Assembly (NCBI RefSeq): GCF_003003885.1
Contig: NZ_PVWN01000047.1
Span: forward strand, 1-36,894
DNA length: 36,894 nt
Reading direction: 5' to 3'
Origin: Chlorogloea sp. CCALA 695
GTDB taxonomy: Bacteria; Cyanobacteriota; Cyanobacteriia; Cyanobacteriales; Chroococcidiopsidaceae
Positions within the stretch are counted from its first letter, which is position 1. Every line of letters begins with the position of its first letter. Below the pieces are notes generated by a model. It worked only from the letters and a program-made list of their open reading frames with translations. It ran no database searches and was not told where the DNA came from. Positions 26,046-35,158 of the stretch are shown in pieces. A program made the position numbers and the translations under genes.

Positions 26046-27911
26046 CTAATTGCTTCTTCTTACAGGCGCTGTAAGGGTATTGAGCATAACTTGATAGATG
26101 TGAACTTGGTCTACAGCACCAGGAACTCCAGGTACGTCAAATCCGTAAGACTTGAAGCCTTTGCCAATAAACTGTGTCAAGGTTGAAGTTCCGCCTTGAT
26201 AATAAACTGGCACCATACGGTTAGTATGACTGCCCCAGCCATATTTGACGTTAGGATCTGAACCCCAGAAGTGTCCGGCATTAACAGGAGTGTGATTTGT
26301 GAATGTTAAAGCGTCTGCTCCCTGAGCTTTTAATAGTTCGGGGAAATTGTCATTTAAGGTTAAGTAATGGTCGTGATCGGCAGAAACAATCAAGAGATTT
26401 TTTCTCCAACCGCCATTTTTCCCGATCCAATCAATTGTGGTTTGAACAGCTTTATCAAAACTATTCATTGTCCCGATCAGGTTGTCTATGTTGTTATCAT
26501 GAGCAGCCCAGTCGATATCTCCACCTTCAACCATCATCCAAAAACCATCTTTGTCTTTGCTGACAACTTCCAATGCTGCGGTGGTCAAATCTGCAAGAGT
26601 AGGGTTTTCGTCTACTTCCCTAGCAATAAACTGAGCGTCAGTCTCTCCAGGGGCTAAGGGACGAATTGTATCAGGCTGAGGAATACCTGGAGTGAGATTT
26701 GCAGTGGCAGTAGCAGAACTAAACAAGGAGAAATTATCTAGCCCTGTAGTGCGGTAGTCGCCATTAGCTGAACTTCTAGGTAAGTTACCATTTTGACCGC
26801 GAGCGCCATACAAGCCAAGCAAGCGATCGCCTGATTCTGGTTCGATAGATTTTGCGGTATCGAGTAACTTTGCAGCAGCATCAGGACCGCGTTCTAGGAA
26901 GGTGTAGCCGTAGCGGTTGTTAGTTGGATTTGCTTTGAGTGTGTCGTAAGTTGCCTGTTCGATGTAAGTATAGTCAAAAACTGGTCCTACATTAGTTGTG
27001 TTTTGGAAATCCATTGGATGACCGCCACCTAACAGCACTGTGGGCTTGAACTCTAGTAAAGCGTCTTGCAAGATGCTGTCTAAAACGGGAGCCTCAGAAT
27101 CGTACTTAGAACGGCGGTTAACTGAAGAAATCGCGGCTCCTGGAGTCGCGTGAGTAATTGGTACAGAAGTTACTACCCCTGTAGCTTTGCCGAGTTTGGC
27201 GGCAGTTTGCAAAATTGTCGTCAGGCTTTTTTCAAAAATGTCTACGCCGAGCGCGTTGTTGTAAGTTTTAACTCCGGTATATAGCGAAGTCGCCGTATTA
27301 GCAGAATCGGGGACGCTGTACTTGATGTACTCTTTGTCGTAACCACTAGCCGCAGCTTGGGCAGGACTAAGTGGTGTCCAAGGATTTGACCCACCTTTTT
27401 GGGGTTCGTAACCGACTAAGTTACCCAAAGATAAATCCGTGCTACCACCGTTCGACCTAGTACCAGGGTTAAAAGGCAAAGGTTTAAATGCAAAACCAGG
27501 ACGAACTGGACTTGCACCCGTTAGAGGATTGGAGCCATCTAAAGCAGAATTACCAGTATTAAAGGCAATTACTGGGTTGCCATTGGCATCAAGCACCGGG
27601 TTGTCATCTCTATCTAATGTCGGACCAGCTATTGTAGTTCCGTAAGTAGTCATCTGAGCGTAACCAGCTAGGTTCTGAAAGCTTAGACCTTTACCTTTAC
27701 CGCTCTTGTACAAAGGCGTACCTTTAGCAACGGCGGCGGCGCGAGCCATTTCCCAGCCCAGGCCATCACCGATCATTAAAATAACGTTGACTCCGTTACC
27801 TGCGGCGATCGCGCTTTGTGCTGGCATTCCTAACACCAACATACTTATACACAGTAGAATTGCCCATGAAAAAGCCAGCCACCGTAGGTGTCTTCCAAAC
27901 CATGCAATCAT
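26046..27911 (-). CDS. Alkaline phosphatase, PhoA superfamily
   Basis: A 621-residue secreted phosphomonoesterase. The signal peptide is at about 10-37 (ending AQSAIAA). The metal-binding Asp49 is in NVILMIGDG. The catalytic serine is Ser203 in VPDSANTATSL. Further metal ligands are in GGDIDWAAHDN and in SADHDHY. An insertion with Asp/Asn-rich calcium-like repeats (LDRDDNPVLDANGNPV) lies at about 99-115. PhoA enzymes bind two Zn and one Mg and release phosphate from organic esters during phosphate starvation; no clear Pho box was identified. It is last in a same-strand cluster with two small exported proteins, a PEP-CTERM protein and a zinc-type transporter, a plausible zinc supply. AGAGG lies before the ATG. 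Confidence 0.9.
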   Translation of the reverse strand: MIAWFGRHLRWLAFSWAILLCISMLVLGMPAQSAIAAGNGVNVILMIGDGLGWEMARAAAVAKGTPLYKSGKGKGLSFQNLAGYAQMTTYGTTIAGPTLDRDDNPVLDANGNPVIAFNTGNSALDGSNPLTGASPVRPGFAFKPLPFNPGTRSNGGSTDLSLGNLVGYEPQKGGSNPWTPLSPAQAAASGYDKEYIKYSVPDSANTATSLYTGVKTYNNALGVDIFEKSLTTILQTAAKLGKATGVVTSVPITHATPGAAISSVNRRSKYDSEAPVLDSILQDALLEFKPTVLLGGGHPMDFQNTTNVGPVFDYTYIEQATYDTLKANPTNNRYGYTFLERGPDAAAKLLDTAKSIEPESGDRLLGLYGARGQNGNLPRSSANGDYRTTGLDNFSLFSSATATANLTPGIPQPDTIRPLAPGETDAQFIAREVDENPTLADLTTAALEVVSKDKDGFWMMVEGGDIDWAAHDNNIDNLIGTMNSFDKAVQTTIDWIGKNGGWRKNLLIVSADHDHYLTLNDNFPELLKAQGADALTFTNHTPVNAGHFWGSDPNVKYGWGSHTNRMVPVYYQGGTSTLTQFIGKGFKSYGFDVPGVPGAVDQVHIYQVMLNTLTAPVRRSN

Positions 27912-27951
27912 TGCAGTGCCTCTAATTAGCTAATTTTTATTGAAATTGAAA

Positions 27952-28155
27952 TTATTGATAGAAGTTAGGCGCTAGGTGCGAAGCCGCAAACTCCTCAAAA
28001 GCAGCATTAGCAAAACTAGATACTACCGGATTGGGACTAAGGCTAGTAGTAGTTGGTGCAACTTGGTTAGAACCAAAGGAAATTAATACAGCCGTCAATA
28101 GACTAGCCATAAACCAAGCTACCCGTCGCCAATGTCTTTCGAGAATATTTATCAT
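27952..28155 (-). CDS. Small exported protein with the ASHxxxNFYQ tail
   Basis: A 67-residue protein. MINILERHWRRVAWF is followed by a hydrophobic segment (about 16-27) that looks like a signal or anchor. The tail ends ASHLAPNFYQ, matching the end of the 148-residue neighbour (SSHQESNFYQ). AGAGG sits 9 bases before the ATG. The gene lies 40 bases from each neighbour on the same strand. Its N-terminus also resembles that of the downstream alkaline phosphatase (MI.....RH.R..A pattern). It is either a shortened paralogue or a real small secreted factor; it is not recognised in any family I know. Confidence 0.6.
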   Translation of the reverse strand: MINILERHWRRVAWFMASLLTAVLISFGSNQVAPTTTSLSPNPVVSSFANAAFEEFAASHLAPNFYQ

Positions 28156-28195
28156 TGCTGATGCCTCTGGTTGTTAGGAGTGGACTTGTTTCAAC

Positions 28196-28642
28196 TTACT
28201 GGTAGAAGTTAGATTCTTGATGGGAAGATGCTACATCTCTATTTAAGAATTCACGATTGGGCAGACGGACTACATTTGCCCGTGGCTGTACTTGCTTGAA
28301 GCCTAAGAGTACGGCAGAGGAGCTATAATACTGCGTCCACGATCGCGTTTGAGGACTTTCTTGCCAGTTAGCGCGAGATACTTTAGCAGTCAATAGAGGA
28401 ACGTATTGCCCGTTGCGTTCGCCGATAATAGAAACCGCGACCTCTGTTAAGCTTGAATTTTGCGTAAATGCTTGCTCAATCAATTTTCCTGCCCAAGCTT
28501 CTGCCTGCTCGATTAAAGCTTGATAGCTGCCATTATGAGCATTGAGTGTATAACTAATTTGCTTGTCTTCTGCCCAAGCAACAGTCGGAATGTTTAACAA
28601 AATTACTACCAAGCTAGTAAAAATAGCGCGGTGCGTATTCAT
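28196..28642 (-). CDS. Exported protein of unknown function, C-terminal NFYQ tail
   Basis: A 148-residue protein with a signal peptide (1-25, cleavage after AWA). The mature domain begins EDKQISYTLNAHNGSYQAL and contains LTEVAVSIIGERNGQYVPLLTAKVSR, a beta-strand pattern. It ends DVASSHQESNFYQ. I do not recognise the family with certainty; it resembles short periplasmic cyanobacterial proteins. It starts 3 bases after the stop of the upstream PEP-CTERM gene, so the two are very likely co-transcribed. Its last 12 residues share 8 with the next gene's end. Confidence 0.78.
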   Translation of the reverse strand: MNTHRAIFTSLVVILLNIPTVAWAEDKQISYTLNAHNGSYQALIEQAEAWAGKLIEQAFTQNSSLTEVAVSIIGERNGQYVPLLTAKVSRANWQESPQTRSWTQYYSSSAVLLGFKQVQPRANVVRLPNREFLNRDVASSHQESNFYQ

Positions 28643-28645
28643 TGC

Positions 28646-29338
28646 TTAAAACTCTAACTTTTTAGCTCTATGCCGCCGTCTGATAGTCGCCGCCATACCC
28701 GCAGCCAGTAATAGCGAGATACCAACATTAGCTTCTGGTTCGGGAACGGCTGTAGCAGTAGCGCTGATTTGCGCTTGAGCGAGCGTAAAACCTGCTAGAT
28801 TCACGTCATAACCAGCCGCGTTGTTTAGGATAGTTTCAAAGTCTTGAGAAACAGCTACATCCGCGCCTTCAATCAATAAATTTGTGCCATCGAATGTAGG
28901 CGCATTGTTTATTTTGAGGTCAAATAGTCTTTGACGAGTGCTAACGTTATCTCGAAGATAGTAACCAGCGTCGTCAAACTCAAGGGAAAAATCGCCAATT
29001 TCAAAGGTTGGTAGCAAGGCTAACTGTGTTTGGTCTACATTGAAAGCAATGCTACCTGTATGCTCAATAGCCCCGCTTAGGGGGGTAAAAGCTTGGGTTT
29101 GGTCGTCGTAGCTGAAAGTAAAGTTAGTGCCGACAATCCCAGGATCTTGGCTGGGAGGAATTATATCCAAGTCGAGCTTGTAAGACAAACCAAGGGGTGA
29201 AAGATCATTATCTAAACTCAAAGTGGTTGTACCCGACTGAATTTGATAGCTCATCGTCGCAGCTTGTACAGATAGCTGGGTTGATGCAACGGTTGCTGTC
29301 GTCAGTCCAAGTAGGATAGCAAGAGAATGGACGCGCAT
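28646..29338 (-). CDS. PEP-CTERM sorting domain protein
   Basis: A 230-residue exported protein. The signal peptide is at 1-26 (ending SVQA). The mature part is a beta-rich low-complexity domain. The C-terminus is VPEPEAN, then a hydrophobic helix, then RRRHR: the complete PEP-CTERM signal. In bacteria this directs the protein to an exosortase for processing and attachment at the surface or export with exopolysaccharide. No exosortase is in the window. It leads the tight cluster toward the alkaline phosphatase. Confidence 0.85.
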   Translation of the reverse strand: MRVHSLAILLGLTTATVASTQLSVQAATMSYQIQSGTTTLSLDNDLSPLGLSYKLDLDIIPPSQDPGIVGTNFTFSYDDQTQAFTPLSGAIEHTGSIAFNVDQTQLALLPTFEIGDFSLEFDDAGYYLRDNVSTRQRLFDLKINNAPTFDGTNLLIEGADVAVSQDFETILNNAAGYDVNLAGFTLAQAQISATATAVPEPEANVGISLLLAAGMAATIRRRHRAKKLEF

Positions 29339-29396
29339 AATTGTTAGTGTGACTAAGTTGACAGATTAAATTTTGGGCGTTTTACAAGTTAGCAAT

Positions 29397-30407
29397 CTAG
29401 GATTGTTTGCGAGCAAATAAATCAATAAGATTGCCGTTAAGTAAAGGATGTACAACAAAGGATTCTTTGGTACAGCCTGTTATCTGTAAAGTAATTTCTT
29501 CAATGTCAAACTCTTGCTTCAGGTGAGCTTGTAGCCGCCCTAATAAGCGATCGCGATCAATGCCATTAGGCAAATTTACATTTAGATGAGCAATCAGGGC
29601 TAATTGATGAGAACTTATCGTCCACATCTGTAATTTTTCTACTTTTTCAACGGCATCAAAAGATTTGAGTGCTGCTTCAACTTCAGCTAAGTTAATTGAA
29701 CTTGGCGCATACTCCATCAAAACTGCCCAGCTTTCTTGGAGGATGGGCAAAGCACCCCATCCCAAAAAACAAGCAACTAGCAAACTAACGACTCCATCTA
29801 CCCACAACCAATTTAGGAAGTAAATAGCTAAAGCTGCCAGAATCACCCCGACAAAACTTGCCGCATCTGCCACCATATGTAGGAAAACTCCCCGCAGGTT
29901 CAGATCGTCTCGGCTGGCTTTGTAGAGTAAGGCAATGTTGATACTATTAACTAATAGCCCCATCGCTGCTACAATCGCCATCGGTATCCCCATTACAGGA
30001 GTTGGCGCTAGCAAATGACTTGTAGCTTCCCAAGCAATGGATAGAGCGATCGCAATTAAAGTAATACTGTTAGCTAAAGCTGCCAGAACCTCTACGCGCT
30101 GATGCCCAAAGGTTGCTCGGTTGTTAGCTGGTCTATCAGCTAATTTTTTAGATATTAGAGCTAGACCTAAGCTGCTAATATCTGAAAGCATATGCCCTGC
30201 ATCTGCTTGGAGTGCCAAACTACCGCTCCAAATTCCTGTCGCTAATTCCCCTACAAAAAAAATACTAAGTAAAATTACAGATAACCACAACAACTGAGTT
30301 TTCTGTGTATTACTACCAGTATTGAGTAGTCCCGAATAATCGCAGCAAGGACTCAGGGTGATTGGGGTGCGATGATGACTAATATCTTGTTTTACCGAGA
30401 TTGTCAT
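29397..30407 (-). CDS. Cation diffusion facilitator (CzcD/ZitB type)
   Basis: A 336-residue CDF transporter. Six membrane segments run from about 38 to 220. The metal site has ADAGHMLSD in TM2 (about 69-76) and HMVADAASF in TM5 (about 177-185), both with the HxxxD motif expected for Zn/Cd efflux by proton antiport. The C-terminal cytoplasmic domain (about 230-310) has the ferredoxin-like fold. A TTG two codons earlier is possible; ATG 30407 is preferred. Its stop is 58 bases upstream of the PEP-CTERM gene, on the same strand. Whether it shares a transcript with the phosphatase cluster is inferred. Confidence 0.93.
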   Translation of the reverse strand: MTISVKQDISHHRTPITLSPCCDYSGLLNTGSNTQKTQLLWLSVILLSIFFVGELATGIWSGSLALQADAGHMLSDISSLGLALISKKLADRPANNRATFGHQRVEVLAALANSITLIAIALSIAWEATSHLLAPTPVMGIPMAIVAAMGLLVNSINIALLYKASRDDLNLRGVFLHMVADAASFVGVILAALAIYFLNWLWVDGVVSLLVACFLGWGALPILQESWAVLMEYAPSSINLAEVEAALKSFDAVEKVEKLQMWTISSHQLALIAHLNVNLPNGIDRDRLLGRLQAHLKQEFDIEEITLQITGCTKESFVVHPLLNGNLIDLFARKQS

Positions 30408-30608
30408 CGCCAATACCTGTTTCTGTGAAAAACTGAACGTCTGATCATAAATTTAGTTGTTTTTTGATTGTAGAAAACTAAGCTTTAGTTAAATTTAGGT
30501 AAAAATACTTTCAATTTGAAGAAAATCCCGTAATAATACTGTTTTTCTATCTTTCCTGTTTAAGCGACAAGTACGAATATTTAACATTAAAAACCTATTT
30601 AAGCATTG

Positions 30609-32102
30609 ATGTCAGAACTGAAACTCTCGATAACTCAGCATTACCACGAACGGACTAAATACGACGAGGAAACCATAGCTTCCAAAAGTCAAAGTTTAGA
30701 TTGGAGCAAACAACCATCGCCTTTTAAAGAGTATAAGCTGGGAAAAACTATTGATCTAAAACCCTACCTCCAAGAAGAAACAACTGAAGTATGGTGGCGG
30801 CGATTGTCGCGGCTATTATTATCTAGCTATGGGTTAACAGCTAGGGTAGATACCATCGGACCGCCCATCTATTTAAGGGCTGCACCGTCGGCGGGGGGCT
30901 TATATCCTGCCGAAATCTATTTAATTTCTCGCGGTACATCCTTGCTCCCTCCAGGGCTATACAACTACCAAGCTCAAACTCATTCGTTAGTTCATTTTTG
31001 GGAAAGTGAGGTTTGGCAAAGCTTACAATCGGCTTGCTGTTGGCATCCGGTGTTACAAGATACCCACCTAGCGATCGCGATTACGGCAGTATTTCAGCGC
31101 TCGGCTTGGCGCTATCAAGATCGGGCTTATCGGCGGATATTTTTAGATACGGGGCATTTATTAGGCAATATTGAGCTTGCGGGAGCTATCAATGATTTTC
31201 GCCCCCATCTCATCGGTGGCTTTGTTGATGAAGCGGTGAATAACTTGCTTTACTTAGATGGGGATACTGAAGGTACGACGGCAATTATTGGGTTAGCCGA
31301 CTTGCTAGAAGTTGAGCAAAACTTATCTACGGGTTTAACGGCGCTACCTTCACAGGTTAAAACAGATTACCCAGCAATTGCTGATGGTCAGTTGTTACCT
31401 TATTACCACAAAGCTACAGCGATTGAATCTATTGGTCTAGAAGTAGAGCGATCGCAAATTCAGGAAGATAAATATAATTTTCCTTTTTGCCTCAAAGTTC
31501 CAACCCTTTCAGCGCCGATTGATTGGGGTGGTAAATTAGCAGGCTTAGAACAAACTATTTTTCAACGCCGCTCTACTCGCGCCTACAATGGCGAAAATTT
31601 GACCTTAGACGAACTCATTGCTTTACTCGATTTTACCTACCAGCCGCAAAACTATATCCACCAAGAATTAGATGGAGCGCCCGATTATTTTGCCTTGCAT
31701 CTAATTGAAACCTTTATTGCTGTTTCGGGGGTAGAAGGCTTGGAATCTGGTTGTTATTACTACGCCCCCAAAGTTCAAGAATTGCGCCAAATCAGGTTTA
31801 AAAACTTCCGCCGAGAATTGCATTTTCTTTGTTTGGGGCAAGATTTGGGACGAGATGCGGCAGCAGTTTTGTTTCATACCGCCGATTTGCAAGCCGCTAT
31901 AACTCAATATGGCGATCGCGTTTACCGTTACCTCCACATGGATGCGGGGCATTTGGGACAACGCCTCAACTTAGCTGCGATTCGCCTTAACTTAGGTGTA
32001 AGCGGGATTGCCGGGTTTTTTGACGATCGCGTTAATGAAATTTTAGGCATTCCCGTTGACGAGGCTGCTATGTACATCACTACCTTAGGTCGTCCGCGCT
32101 AG
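30609..32102 (+). CDS. SagB/ThcOx-type tandem nitroreductase-fold dehydrogenase
   Basis: A 497-residue protein with two nitroreductase-like domains. The first has RAAPSAGGLYPAEIYLI and AYRRIFLDTGHLLGNIELAG. The second starts FQRRSTRAYNGENLTLDELI and has YRYLHMDAGHLGQRLNLAA and GVSGIAGFFDDRVNEIL. These match the SagB/ThcOx family, whose members oxidise azolines to azoles in peptide natural products with FMN. No YcaO cyclodehydratase or precursor peptide is nearby, so a role in such a pathway is not supported by context. A TTG just before the ATG is disregarded. It converges with the DUF760 gene, leaving two bases. Confidence 0.85.
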   Translation: MSELKLSITQHYHERTKYDEETIASKSQSLDWSKQPSPFKEYKLGKTIDLKPYLQEETTEVWWRRLSRLLLSSYGLTARVDTIGPPIYLRAAPSAGGLYPAEIYLISRGTSLLPPGLYNYQAQTHSLVHFWESEVWQSLQSACCWHPVLQDTHLAIAITAVFQRSAWRYQDRAYRRIFLDTGHLLGNIELAGAINDFRPHLIGGFVDEAVNNLLYLDGDTEGTTAIIGLADLLEVEQNLSTGLTALPSQVKTDYPAIADGQLLPYYHKATAIESIGLEVERSQIQEDKYNFPFCLKVPTLSAPIDWGGKLAGLEQTIFQRRSTRAYNGENLTLDELIALLDFTYQPQNYIHQELDGAPDYFALHLIETFIAVSGVEGLESGCYYYAPKVQELRQIRFKNFRRELHFLCLGQDLGRDAAAVLFHTADLQAAITQYGDRVYRYLHMDAGHLGQRLNLAAIRLNLGVSGIAGFFDDRVNEILGIPVDEAAMYITTLGRPR

Positions 32103-32104
32103 AA

Positions 32105-32449
32105 CTAATCTTTGCTTAATGGGTCAATCGGTGGCGCTACCGAATCTGCTAAATCTTCTAAGTGCATTCTTTGCTCCATCTGGCGCAAAAAGTAGCCTGT
32201 CATCATTGCTGAAGCTAGTAGCCCGGCTAAATTATCTTTGTCGGTGCTAATCTTGACATTGAAATGTTCCGATGGCATCATTCCCACTAGCCCCTGGACG
32301 TTGTGAGAGATTATTTGCTTGATTTCCGGGCTTGCAGACCTAGCCACATGAGACAAAATCTCTGGAGACTGACTTTGGAGATATTTTAACAGGGGGTTTA
32401 CTCGGTCTTCTTGGGCGTTGTCGCTGAGAAAGTCAGAATTAAAAACCAT
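32105..32449 (-). CDS. DUF760 domain-containing protein
   Basis: A 114-residue DUF760 protein. The core VNPLLKYLQSQSPEILSHVARSASPEIKQII and the following NVQGLVGMMPSEHFNVKI block are the family signature. It is found in cyanobacteria and plant plastids; its role is not known in detail. It ends with a mobile acidic tail. About 220 bases of gene-free sequence precede it. Confidence 0.9.
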   Translation of the reverse strand: MVFNSDFLSDNAQEDRVNPLLKYLQSQSPEILSHVARSASPEIKQIISHNVQGLVGMMPSEHFNVKISTDKDNLAGLLASAMMTGYFLRQMEQRMHLEDLADSVAPPIDPLSKD

Positions 32450-32672
32450 GTGTAATTTTAGATAATCGATCTCTACTGTGACCTAAGATTGCTCAAAACG
32501 GCAACCTACTACAGGAGAATTGTTGAGATTTTATACACCATTTTAGACTTTACAGCTTTTGAGAGCAGCAATAAAGCCCGATCTTAATTAACTTTAAGCT
32601 TTGATTGTATCAATTGCTACATATTTTCAGTTGAGGAATTATAACGAGGCTAAGGTATTCGACAAATCTTAT

Positions 32673-33197
32673 TTAGTTGGGATTTGTCGCGGCAAATTCT
32701 ATTTCTAGTTGCTGAGGTAAGCTTGCGAGCAATTCTTGGGGCAATTGTTCCGTTTGAAAATACTGATTAAATTTTGGCGTTAGCGACAGCAGGTGAGAGC
32801 GAGAATCGGCTTGTCGGCGTTTGCGGATAAAACCTAGTTCTACCAATTCTTGGACGTGCTGATAAGCCCCTGAGCCACGCAAATCAACTAATTGAGTTTG
32901 ACTAATCGGGGAATAGAGAGCGATCGCTGCCAAAGTCCGTAAAGCTCCTACGCCCAATTCTAAAGGAATCAAAGCTTGTACTAATGGTTGAAAATCTGCG
33001 CGCAATTGCAGACTGTAGCTAGAATCAGTTTCTACAACATTTAGGGCAGTATCGCGGTGGGCGTAGTCGTCTATAAGTTCAATGAGGGCGTACTCTACAC
33101 TTTGGCGATCAACTTTTGCATATTCAGCGATTTCAGTAATAGTTAGCGGCTGACCTTTCAAGTAAAGGATGGCTTCAATTTGGGTAGCTAGGCGCAT
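32673..33197 (-). CDS. scpB: SMC-Scp complex subunit ScpB
   Basis: A 174-residue ScpB. It opens LATQIEAILYLKGQPLTI, the usual start, and contains two winged helices: the first about 10-80, and the second with LRTLAAIALYSPISQTQLVDLRG and GFIRKRRQADSRSHLLSLTPKF. ScpB bridges SMC through ScpA in chromosome condensation. The open frame could begin at a TTG 51 bases upstream (33248), but ATG 33197 gives the conserved N-terminus. No scpA is in the window. Confidence 0.9.
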   Translation of the reverse strand: MRLATQIEAILYLKGQPLTITEIAEYAKVDRQSVEYALIELIDDYAHRDTALNVVETDSSYSLQLRADFQPLVQALIPLELGVGALRTLAAIALYSPISQTQLVDLRGSGAYQHVQELVELGFIRKRRQADSRSHLLSLTPKFNQYFQTEQLPQELLASLPQQLEIEFAATNPN

Positions 33198-33260
33198 TGT
33201 GTCTAGGAGAAAAATAAAGTTTTGAGTTACAAATATTTGCGTCCTCAAAACTTTATCCCA

Positions 33261-34403
33261 TTATTCTTTACTAGAAGCAACCTTTGGCTCGACTAAGTTT
33301 TCTAATCCGGCGACAACTTTAGCTGATTTAATCATGTCTCCAGCTTTGAGTTGTTCCAAAATTTCTTTACCTTCGGTCAAATAGCCAAACACTGAATAGC
33401 GACCGTCTAACAAATTTCTCCCGGCGGGGGTAAGTTCCGGTTCAAACAGAAAAAAGAAAAATTGCGAAGAAGCACCATTAGGATCGCCTTCAGGACGAGC
33501 CATAGCTAGAGTTCCGTAGGCAGAAAAAGGCAAAACTACTCCGTCGCGGTAACGTCCCGCATCTTCTAAAGTAATGCCATAGGTTGGAACTTTATCATTT
33601 TCGGCAAGCACTTCTAAAGGAACAGCGCGATATTTACCAGTATCAGGATCGATAAATCCTTCTTCTTTACCTGGAGGATCACCGACTTGCAATACATAAG
33701 AGTCTTCGCTTCTTGTGAACTCTAAGCCATTATAAAAACCTCGTTGCACCAAATCAACAAAGTTTCCTGACGTAACTGGAGCGCTGTAGCCATCTAAGAC
33801 AACGGTAATATCGCCTTTATTTGTAGCTATTTCTACAGTGGCGCGACCTTTAAGCTGAGGCAAGTTGCTATACTCGGCTGGTACTTCAAAGGGAAACCCT
33901 ACCGCCATCAGGTCTTCTAACTTTCCTACTAAACGTAGTAATTTAGCTCGGTCTTCCCAAATTTGATTTTTTTCTTTAGCTTCTACGGCGGGTTGGAGAG
34001 TTTCTATACCCGCTTGAATTTGGTCGATTAAAGCTGTTGCTTGAGCTTTGCGTTCTTCGGGGACGGTTGCTAATAATTTGGCTGAACGATCTTTAACGAT
34101 TTTATTAGCTTTTTTTAGATCGCCCGAAATAGCCCCCCAGCGACGATTTGCGCGTAGTTGAGCCGCAATATCTTCTAAGGAAGCTTGCAATTCTCGTACC
34201 GTTGGGTTGTCAATGGGTAGCGAGTAACGCAACAATGCTTTGCCGTCAGTAATTGCATTACCCGCAGGTAAGGCGGCGTTGCTAGGAGAAGTCCAGCCAA
34301 TAGCACTGGTTACTAAAAAGCAGACAACGAGCAGAGTTACAATCAAGCTGGGCTGAAGCCAGCGTTTCCACAATTTTGTCATGGGACTTAAAGAATGCGC
34401 CAT
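33261..34403 (-). CDS. Lumenal cyclophilin-type peptidyl-prolyl isomerase (CYP38/TLP40-like)
   Basis: A 380-residue protein. A signal segment of about 20-44 ends SNA/ALPAG. A helical bundle domain at about 60-175 (LEDIAAQLRANRRWG, AKLLRLVGKLEDLM) precedes the cyclophilin domain at about 190-375 (TNKGDITVVLDGYSAPVTSGNF, FFFFLFEPELTPAGRNLLDGRYSVFGYL). This two-domain plan is that of CYP38, which supports photosystem II assembly in the thylakoid lumen. The active-site Arg and other catalytic residues of classical cyclophilins are only partly kept, as in CYP38, so isomerase activity may be low. The ATG at 34403 is used; Met8 is a possible alternative. Confidence 0.9.
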   Translation of the reverse strand: MAHSLSPMTKLWKRWLQPSLIVTLLVVCFLVTSAIGWTSPSNAALPAGNAITDGKALLRYSLPIDNPTVRELQASLEDIAAQLRANRRWGAISGDLKKANKIVKDRSAKLLATVPEERKAQATALIDQIQAGIETLQPAVEAKEKNQIWEDRAKLLRLVGKLEDLMAVGFPFEVPAEYSNLPQLKGRATVEIATNKGDITVVLDGYSAPVTSGNFVDLVQRGFYNGLEFTRSEDSYVLQVGDPPGKEEGFIDPDTGKYRAVPLEVLAENDKVPTYGITLEDAGRYRDGVVLPFSAYGTLAMARPEGDPNGASSQFFFFLFEPELTPAGRNLLDGRYSVFGYLTEGKEILEQLKAGDMIKSAKVVAGLENLVEPKVASSKE

Positions 34404-34515
34404 CAGATCAGTCTACATGAATCGGCGTTGTAACTAAAAATTCAAATTTTCTCGTTCCCTCCAAGCGGTACAATAAATGCCGATTGTCCTGCTAAAAATT
34501 TCAGCCAATTTCCTC

Positions 34516-35073
34516 ATGATCTCTAGTAATGACTTTAGACCTGGTGTAACGATTGTATTAGATGGTGCGGTTTGGCGGGTGATTGAATTTCTCCACGTCA
34601 AGCCGGGTAAAGGTTCGGCTTTTGTGCGGACGAAACTAAAAAACTCCCAGACTGGCAGTGTGATAGAACGCACCTTTAGAGCTGGGGAAACTGTACCTCA
34701 AGCGAATCTAGAAAAAAGCACTATGCAACACACCTACAAAGAAGGTGATGATTATGTGTTCATGGATATGGAAAGTTATGAGGAGAATCGCTTAAGCGCA
34801 CGTCAAATTGGCGATCGCATTAAGTACATCAAAGAAGGCATGGAAGTCAACGTCGTACGCTGGGACGAGCAAATATTAGAAGTTGAATTGCCAAATACAG
34901 TAGTTTTAGAAATCACTCAAACCGATCCAGGACTCAAAGGTGATACGGCGACCGGGGGGACAAAACCCGCTATTGTTGAAACTGGGGCGATGATCATGGT
35001 TCCCCTATTTATCACTACTGGCGAACGCATCCGCATTGATACTCGTACCGATAGCTACCAAGGGCGAGAATAA
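34516..35073 (+). CDS. efp: Translation elongation factor P
   Basis: A 185-residue EF-P. It starts [17 protein letters not shown], as in cyanobacterial EF-P. The tip loop [15 protein letters not shown] carries Lys32 at the position modified in other bacteria. The C-terminal domain ends [17 protein letters not shown], the strict family end. EF-P relieves ribosome stalling at polyproline. An upstream ATG at 34477 is in frame but gives a non-family extension. It lies just before accB, the conserved cyanobacterial order. Confidence 0.97.
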   Translation: MISSNDFRPGVTIVLDGAVWRVIEFLHVKPGKGSAFVRTKLKNSQTGSVIERTFRAGETVPQANLEKSTMQHTYKEGDDYVFMDMESYEENRLSARQIGDRIKYIKEGMEVNVVRWDEQILEVELPNTVVLEITQTDPGLKGDTATGGTKPAIVETGAMIMVPLFITTGERIRIDTRTDSYQGRE

Positions 35074-35158
35074 AAGTTGAGAAGCCTTACGTGCGTCAAG
35101 GTAATTTTGTATTAATTGCAATATTGTTCTAGCAAAAAAATATTGCGATCGCGAATAA

